DNA of 34,414 bases. Origin: Mesobacillus boroniphilus JCM 21738 (GTDB lineage Bacteria; Bacillota; Bacilli; Bacillales; Cytobacillaceae). The stretch lies in contig NZ_BAUW01000043.1 in the NCBI RefSeq assembly GCF_000517385.1, positions 1 to 34,414 on the forward strand, given 5' to 3'. Of the stretch, positions 30,677 to 34,414 are shown piece by piece (within the stretch, counting starts at the first letter, position 1; every line of letters starts with the position of its first letter). Both the position numbers and the translations under genes were made by a program. Below the pieces are notes generated by a model. It was not told the origin of the DNA. It saw only the letters and a list, made by a program, of their open reading frames with translations, and ran no database searches.

Positions 30677-30836
30677 AAAAAATTGTGATAAAAATGTATC
30701 TGATTAGGTTTAGACTAGACAGATTACGAATAAACTATTTACTATCAGTTGTCAAGATGTTGGTTGCAAAAAAAATTCGACAAAATTCCCTTGAAAAAAT
30801 ACAATCCTTAAGAAGGAATATGCGGAGTGATGTAGA

Positions 30837-31321
30837 ATTAATACTAGTAAAATCAACAGTCAGACCCTTTTTGTTGATGCAGACTCTTGCCCGGTCATAA
30901 AGGAAATTGTCGAAATTGCTTCGAAGTTTTCCATCGAAGCTGTTTTTGTGGCTTCTTATGCCATATGAAGAACGACCTTCAAGGGCAGAGCTGGGTTTTT
31001 GTCGATTCTTATAAGGAGGCTGTGGACCTTTATTTAATGAATCACGTGAAGAAAGGTGATTTTGCGGTGACGCAGGACATCGGTCTTGCATCTACACTCA
31101 TTGCGAAAGGGGTTTATGCCATCTCTCCCAGGGGAAATTTATTTGAAGAAAAGGACATTCAGACTGCCCTTGACTTAAGGTATCTTTCTGCCAGAGCAAG
31201 AAGGCAGGGATCCTATGGAAAGGGCCCAAAACCCTTTACTGAAAAAGACAGGGAAAAGTTTATCAAGGAATTGAACATACTTTTGTCGAATTTTAAGATA
31301 TGTTCAAGTAATCATAACTAA
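30837..31321 (+). CDS. YaiI/YqxD family protein (UPF0178; one frameshift, start unclear)
   Basis: DUF188 family with a PIN-like fold; function unknown. Family motifs are LFVDADSCPV, HVKKGDFAVTQDIGLAS and KGVYAISPRGNLFEEKDI, then LSARARRQGSYGKGPKPF. The 5' part runs through VAEI-like helices to VFVASYA in one frame, which then hits a TGA; the HMKNDLQGQSW continuation is in another frame, so one C is probably missing in GCCATATG at 30959-30966. No normal start exists in the 5' frame: it opens after a TGA at 30828 with ATT at 30837, downstream of GGAG. An ATG at 30830 is in another frame, so a further indel near 30833 is likely. It lies between yqfL and dnaG like B. subtilis yqxD. Confidence 0.85.
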
Positions 31322-31336
31322 TTAGAGGTCATGCTT

Positions 31337-33144
31337 ATGGCAGAGAGGATTGCCGAAGAAAAAGTAAATGAAATCCGGCAGGCGGTTGAAATAGTCGATG
31401 TCATTGGTGATTACGTCCAATTGAAAAAACAAGGCCGGAATTATTTTGGGCTTTGTCCATTTCATGGGGAAAATTCTCCATCATTTTCAGTTTCACCTGA
31501 TAAGCAGATTTATCACTGCTTCGGTTGTGGTGCCGGCGGGAATGTATTTTCATTCCTGATGGAGATTGATGGCTTGTCGTTTCAAGAAGCTGCAGTGAAT
31601 CTCGCGGAAAGGGCGGACATCGAACTGAAGCTGGAAGGACCGGCTTCGGGGAAGAACAACCCACAACTGCCAGAAGGCTCAAAGCTAATGGTCGAAGCGC
31701 ATGAACTATTGCGTAAATTTTATCATCATTTGCTTGTAAATACAAAAGAGGGTCAACAGGCCCTGGAATATCTCCTTAATAGGGGATTTACACAGGAGTC
31801 TATTGACACATTCCAAATAGGCTATTCACTGCTTCATGGGACTTTGCAGTTAAACTGCTTGAAAAGCGGGGATTTTCGCTGGATCTCATTTCGAAAGCAG
31901 GACTGGTCATCCAGCGGGAAAACGATGGGACATACTTTGACAGGTTCAGGAACAGGATTATGTTTCCAATTCTCGACCATCAGGGTAATACGATTGCGTT
32001 TTCAGGACGGGCACTAGGGGGCGAAGGACCCAAATATCTAAATAGTCCCGAAACGCAAATCTTCAACAAAAGTAAAATTCTATATAATTTCCACCTTGCT
32101 CGTGGCGTCATCCGTAAGCAGCAGCAAGCTGTACTTTTCGAAGGATTCGCTGATGTTATTTCCGCTAACCGGGCAGGCGTGGAAAACGGGGTCGCCACGA
32201 TGGGGACATCGTTAACTGAAGAACATATCTCCTTGCTGAAAAGAAATGTGCAAGCTGTAACGATTTGTTACGACTCGGACAAAGCCGGTATTGAAGCGGC
32301 TTTCAGGGCATCGAAAATGCTGACAAAAGCGAGATTCGCTGTCAGGGTTGCAATAATGCCAGATGGAATGGATCCTGATGATTTCATAAAGGTGCATGGC
32401 GAGGAGAAATTCAGGAACGATGTTATTGGCTCCAGCGCCACTTTGATGGCCTTTAAATTAATATATTATCGCCGAGGGAAAAACCTTCAGAATGAAGGAG
32501 ATCGCCTTCAATATATCGAAGAAGTACTTAAAGAAATCAGCACGCTCGATAAAGCAGTAGAAAAAGACCTTTACTTGAGGCAGCTTGCGAATGAGTTTTC
32601 GCTATCACTAGATGCATTAGCCCAACAGCTTAATCAGCTGGTTCAGGCATCAGGCCAAAAGAGGCAAAATCAACCGCGAGCGGAATCAAAACCTATAAGC
32701 TACGCCAGGAAATCAGAACTGAAGCCTGCATACCACACTGCGGAAAGGCGAATGATCTTTCATATGATGAGAGACGCCGATGTCGCATATAAGGTACAGG
32801 AAATGCTTGCAGGAAGTACATTTAACATTGATGAACATCAGGCTATTATTACTTATTTATTTGCATACTATGAAAAAGGACATGATCCTGACCCAAGCGC
32901 GTTTTTAAATTATCTACATGATAATAAGCTAAAAAGGGTCGTTGCTAATATAGAGATGATGCCTCTTAACGAGGAAATCAGTGACCAGGAATTATCTGAT
33001 TATATCAAGCAGGTCTTGAATTATCAAAAAATGTTAAAAATAAAGGAAAAAATGGCAGAACAAAAACAGGCAGAACGACAAAACGATTTCTTGCGCGCTG
33101 CGGCTATTGCAACGGAAATTATCCAATTGCGCAAGACCTTATAA
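31337..33144 (+). CDS. dnaG: DNA primase DnaG (one frameshift near 31835)
   Basis: DnaG makes RNA primers at the replication fork. The N-terminal zinc domain has C40, H43, C61 and C64 (LCPFHGE ... HCFGCGAGG). The TOPRIM core has FEGFADVIS and [12 protein letters not shown]. The C-terminal helical domain binds the helicase DnaB/DnaC. The first frame derails after FQIGYSLL near 31835; the next reads [19 protein letters not shown] and continues unbroken to 33144. One base is missing. The corrected length of about 602 residues matches B. subtilis (603). I chose the ATG at 31337, seven bases after AGAGGTC; an ATG at 31331 is in frame but too close. sigA follows in 43 bp, the classic macromolecular synthesis operon. 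Confidence 0.96.
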
Positions 33145-33187
33145 AGCTTATGCTGATTGTTTTTGATTTTTGGAAGGAGGGGGACAT

Positions 33188-34318
33188 ATGGCTGAAAAGT
33201 CAGCCCGTTCTAAAGAAGTCACCGAAAATGAAGTGACAGTTGAACAAGTAAAAGACCAGTTAACGGCAATAGGCAAGAAAACAGGTGTCCTTGCCTATGA
33301 TGATATCGCAGAAAGGTTATCAAGTTTTGACCTTGATTCCGATCAAATGGATGAATACTATGAGTTCCTCGGAGAACAAGGGATTGAACTCGTAGGTGAA
33401 AGCGATGAAGTTGAAGACCCTGACATCAAACAGCTTGCAAAAGACGATGAAGAATTTGACTTGAATGACTTAAGTGTCCCGCCGGGAGTCAAAATCAACG
33501 ACCCGGTAAGGATGTACTTAAAAGAAATTGGCCGAGTTGACTTGCTCTCAGCAGAAGAAGAGATCAACCTGGCAGAAAGAATCGAACAAGGCGATGAAGA
33601 AGCAAAAAGACGTCTTGCCGAAGCAAACCTCCGACTCGTGGTAAGTATCGCGAAACGCTATGTGGGCCGTGGTATGTTATTCCTTGACCTGATTCAGGAA
33701 GGGAATATGGGTTTGATCAAGGCGGTTGAAAAGTTCGATTACCGTAAAGGTTTTAAATTCAGTACTTATGCTACCTGGTGGATCCGTCAGGCCATCACTC
33801 GTGCTATCGCTGACCAGGCAAGGACAATCAGGATCCCTGTCCATATGGTGGAAACCATCAATAAATTGATCCGTGTACAAAGACAACTCCTTCAGGACTT
33901 AGGCCGCGAACCATCGCCTGAAGAGATTGGCGAAGACATGGACCTGTCGCCTGAGAAAGTGCGCGAGATCCTTAAGATTGCCCAGGAGCCTGTATCCCTC
34001 GAAACTCCGATAGGGGAAGAAGATGATTCCCACCTTGGTGATTTCATTGAGGACCAGGATGCTACCTCTCCTTCTGAACATGCTGCATATGAGCTTTTGA
34101 AGGAACAACTGGAGGATGTCCTTGATACTCTTACTGACCGTGAAGAGAACGTCCTTCGACTCCGTTTCGGTCTCGATGATGGCCGCACACGCACATTGGA
34201 AGAAGTGGGCAAGGTATTTGGCGTTACGCGCGAACGTATTCGCCAAATTGAAGCTAAAGCACTTCGTAAGCTGAGACATCCAAGCCGCAGCAAACGATTG
34301 AAAGACTTTTTAGAATAG
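33188..34318 (+). CDS. sigA: RNA polymerase sigma factor SigA (RpoD)
   Basis: The primary, vegetative sigma factor; 376 residues, intact (371 in B. subtilis). Region 1.1 occupies about the first 90 residues. Region 1.2 begins [17 protein letters not shown]. Region 2 has [19 protein letters not shown] and the -10-melting and recognition helix with [17 protein letters not shown]. Region 3 follows ([16 protein letters not shown]). Region 4.2 has the -35-binding helix-turn-helix [20 protein letters not shown]. The ATG at 33188 follows AAGGAGGGGG. It is the last gene of the yaiI-dnaG-sigA block and is followed by a strong terminator. Confidence 0.98.
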   Translation: MAEKSARSKEVTENEVTVEQVKDQLTAIGKKTGVLAYDDIAERLSSFDLDSDQMDEYYEFLGEQGIELVGESDEVEDPDIKQLAKDDEEFDLNDLSVPPGVKINDPVRMYLKEIGRVDLLSAEEEINLAERIEQGDEEAKRRLAEANLRLVVSIAKRYVGRGMLFLDLIQEGNMGLIKAVEKFDYRKGFKFSTYATWWIRQAITRAIADQARTIRIPVHMVETINKLIRVQRQLLQDLGREPSPEEIGEDMDLSPEKVREILKIAQEPVSLETPIGEEDDSHLGDFIEDQDATSPSEHAAYELLKEQLEDVLDTLTDREENVLRLRFGLDDGRTRTLEEVGKVFGVTRERIRQIEAKALRKLRHPSRSKRLKDFLE

Positions 34319-34325
34319 GATTGCC

Positions 34326-34371
34326 AAGGAATAGTTTACTTTTTAAAATAAAAGTAAACTATTCCTTTTTT
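34326..34371 (+). terminator. Strong terminator of sigA
   Basis: AAGGAATAGTTTACTTTT is followed by AAAAGTAAACTATTCC with a very short A/T loop, then T5-6. The stem is perfect over about 16 bp and works in both directions in principle. Confidence 0.93.
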
Positions 34372-34400
34372 ACTGGATAAGAAAGTATAAATTTATCCAC

Positions 34401-34414
34401 TTAGATTAGTGTCT
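34401..34414 (+). repeat. Left end of the dispersed repeat (truncated by window edge)
   Basis: TTAGATTAGTGTCT is identical to the left end of the complete element (19867-19880). The window stops within it. Confidence 0.7.

Overview
The window is a core chromosomal segment of a low-GC, endospore-forming Firmicute of the Bacillaceae. The gene order closely follows the Bacillus subtilis lepA to sigA region, the protein sequences are very close to B. subtilis homologues, and the sporulation genes yqfC/yqfD, a perfect CIRCE operator, a T-box leader and a sigma-W-type promoter are all present. The species cannot be fixed from sequence alone; a Bacillus-like genus such as Mesobacillus or Neobacillus is a guess.

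Layout: (1) 1-340, the tail of a dispersed repeat, a 53-bp tandem repeat and the lepA promoter. (2) 341-11765, translation and chaperone block: lepA, hemW, the heat-shock genes hrcA-grpE-dnaK-dnaJ, then prmA, rsmE and mtaB. (3) 11766-11961, a 21-bp tandem repeat between convergent genes. (4) 11962-13742, Na/Pi-type transporter yqeW (minus strand), divergent from rpsU-yqeY. (5) 13898-17035, envelope-stress operon yqeZ (NfeD)-floA-yqfB-like behind a sigma-W-like promoter. (6) 17144-19589, yqfC-yqfD-phoH. (7) 19590-20064, a gene-free stretch with a structured dispersed repeat. (8) 20065-25389, pgpH-ybeY-dgkA, era, yqzL, recO. (9) 25393-28750, T-box-controlled glyQS. (10) 29081-34318, ccpN-ppsR, a yaiI/yqxD-family gene, dnaG and sigA, closed by a strong terminator.

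The genes cover protein folding, ribosome and tRNA maturation (LepA, PrmA, RsmE, MtaB, YbeY, Era), c-di-AMP turnover (PgpH), membrane microdomains (NfeD/FloA), glycyl-tRNA charging, carbon-flow control (CcpN/PpsR) and the macromolecular synthesis operon (dnaG-sigA).

Two facts dominate interpretation. First, eleven genes, including the essential glyS and dnaG, are broken by single- or double-base indels, mostly at short homopolymers. Translation continues with full homology in another frame after each one, so this looks like uncorrected sequencing error rather than decay. I annotate these as single CDSs with the shift positions. Second, the window starts with the right end and stops with the left end of the same dispersed repeat found whole at 19867-20046, so it looks like a contig broken at repeat copies. 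I found no new defence or metabolic system; the novelty is in the non-coding repeats and a few regulatory arrangements.
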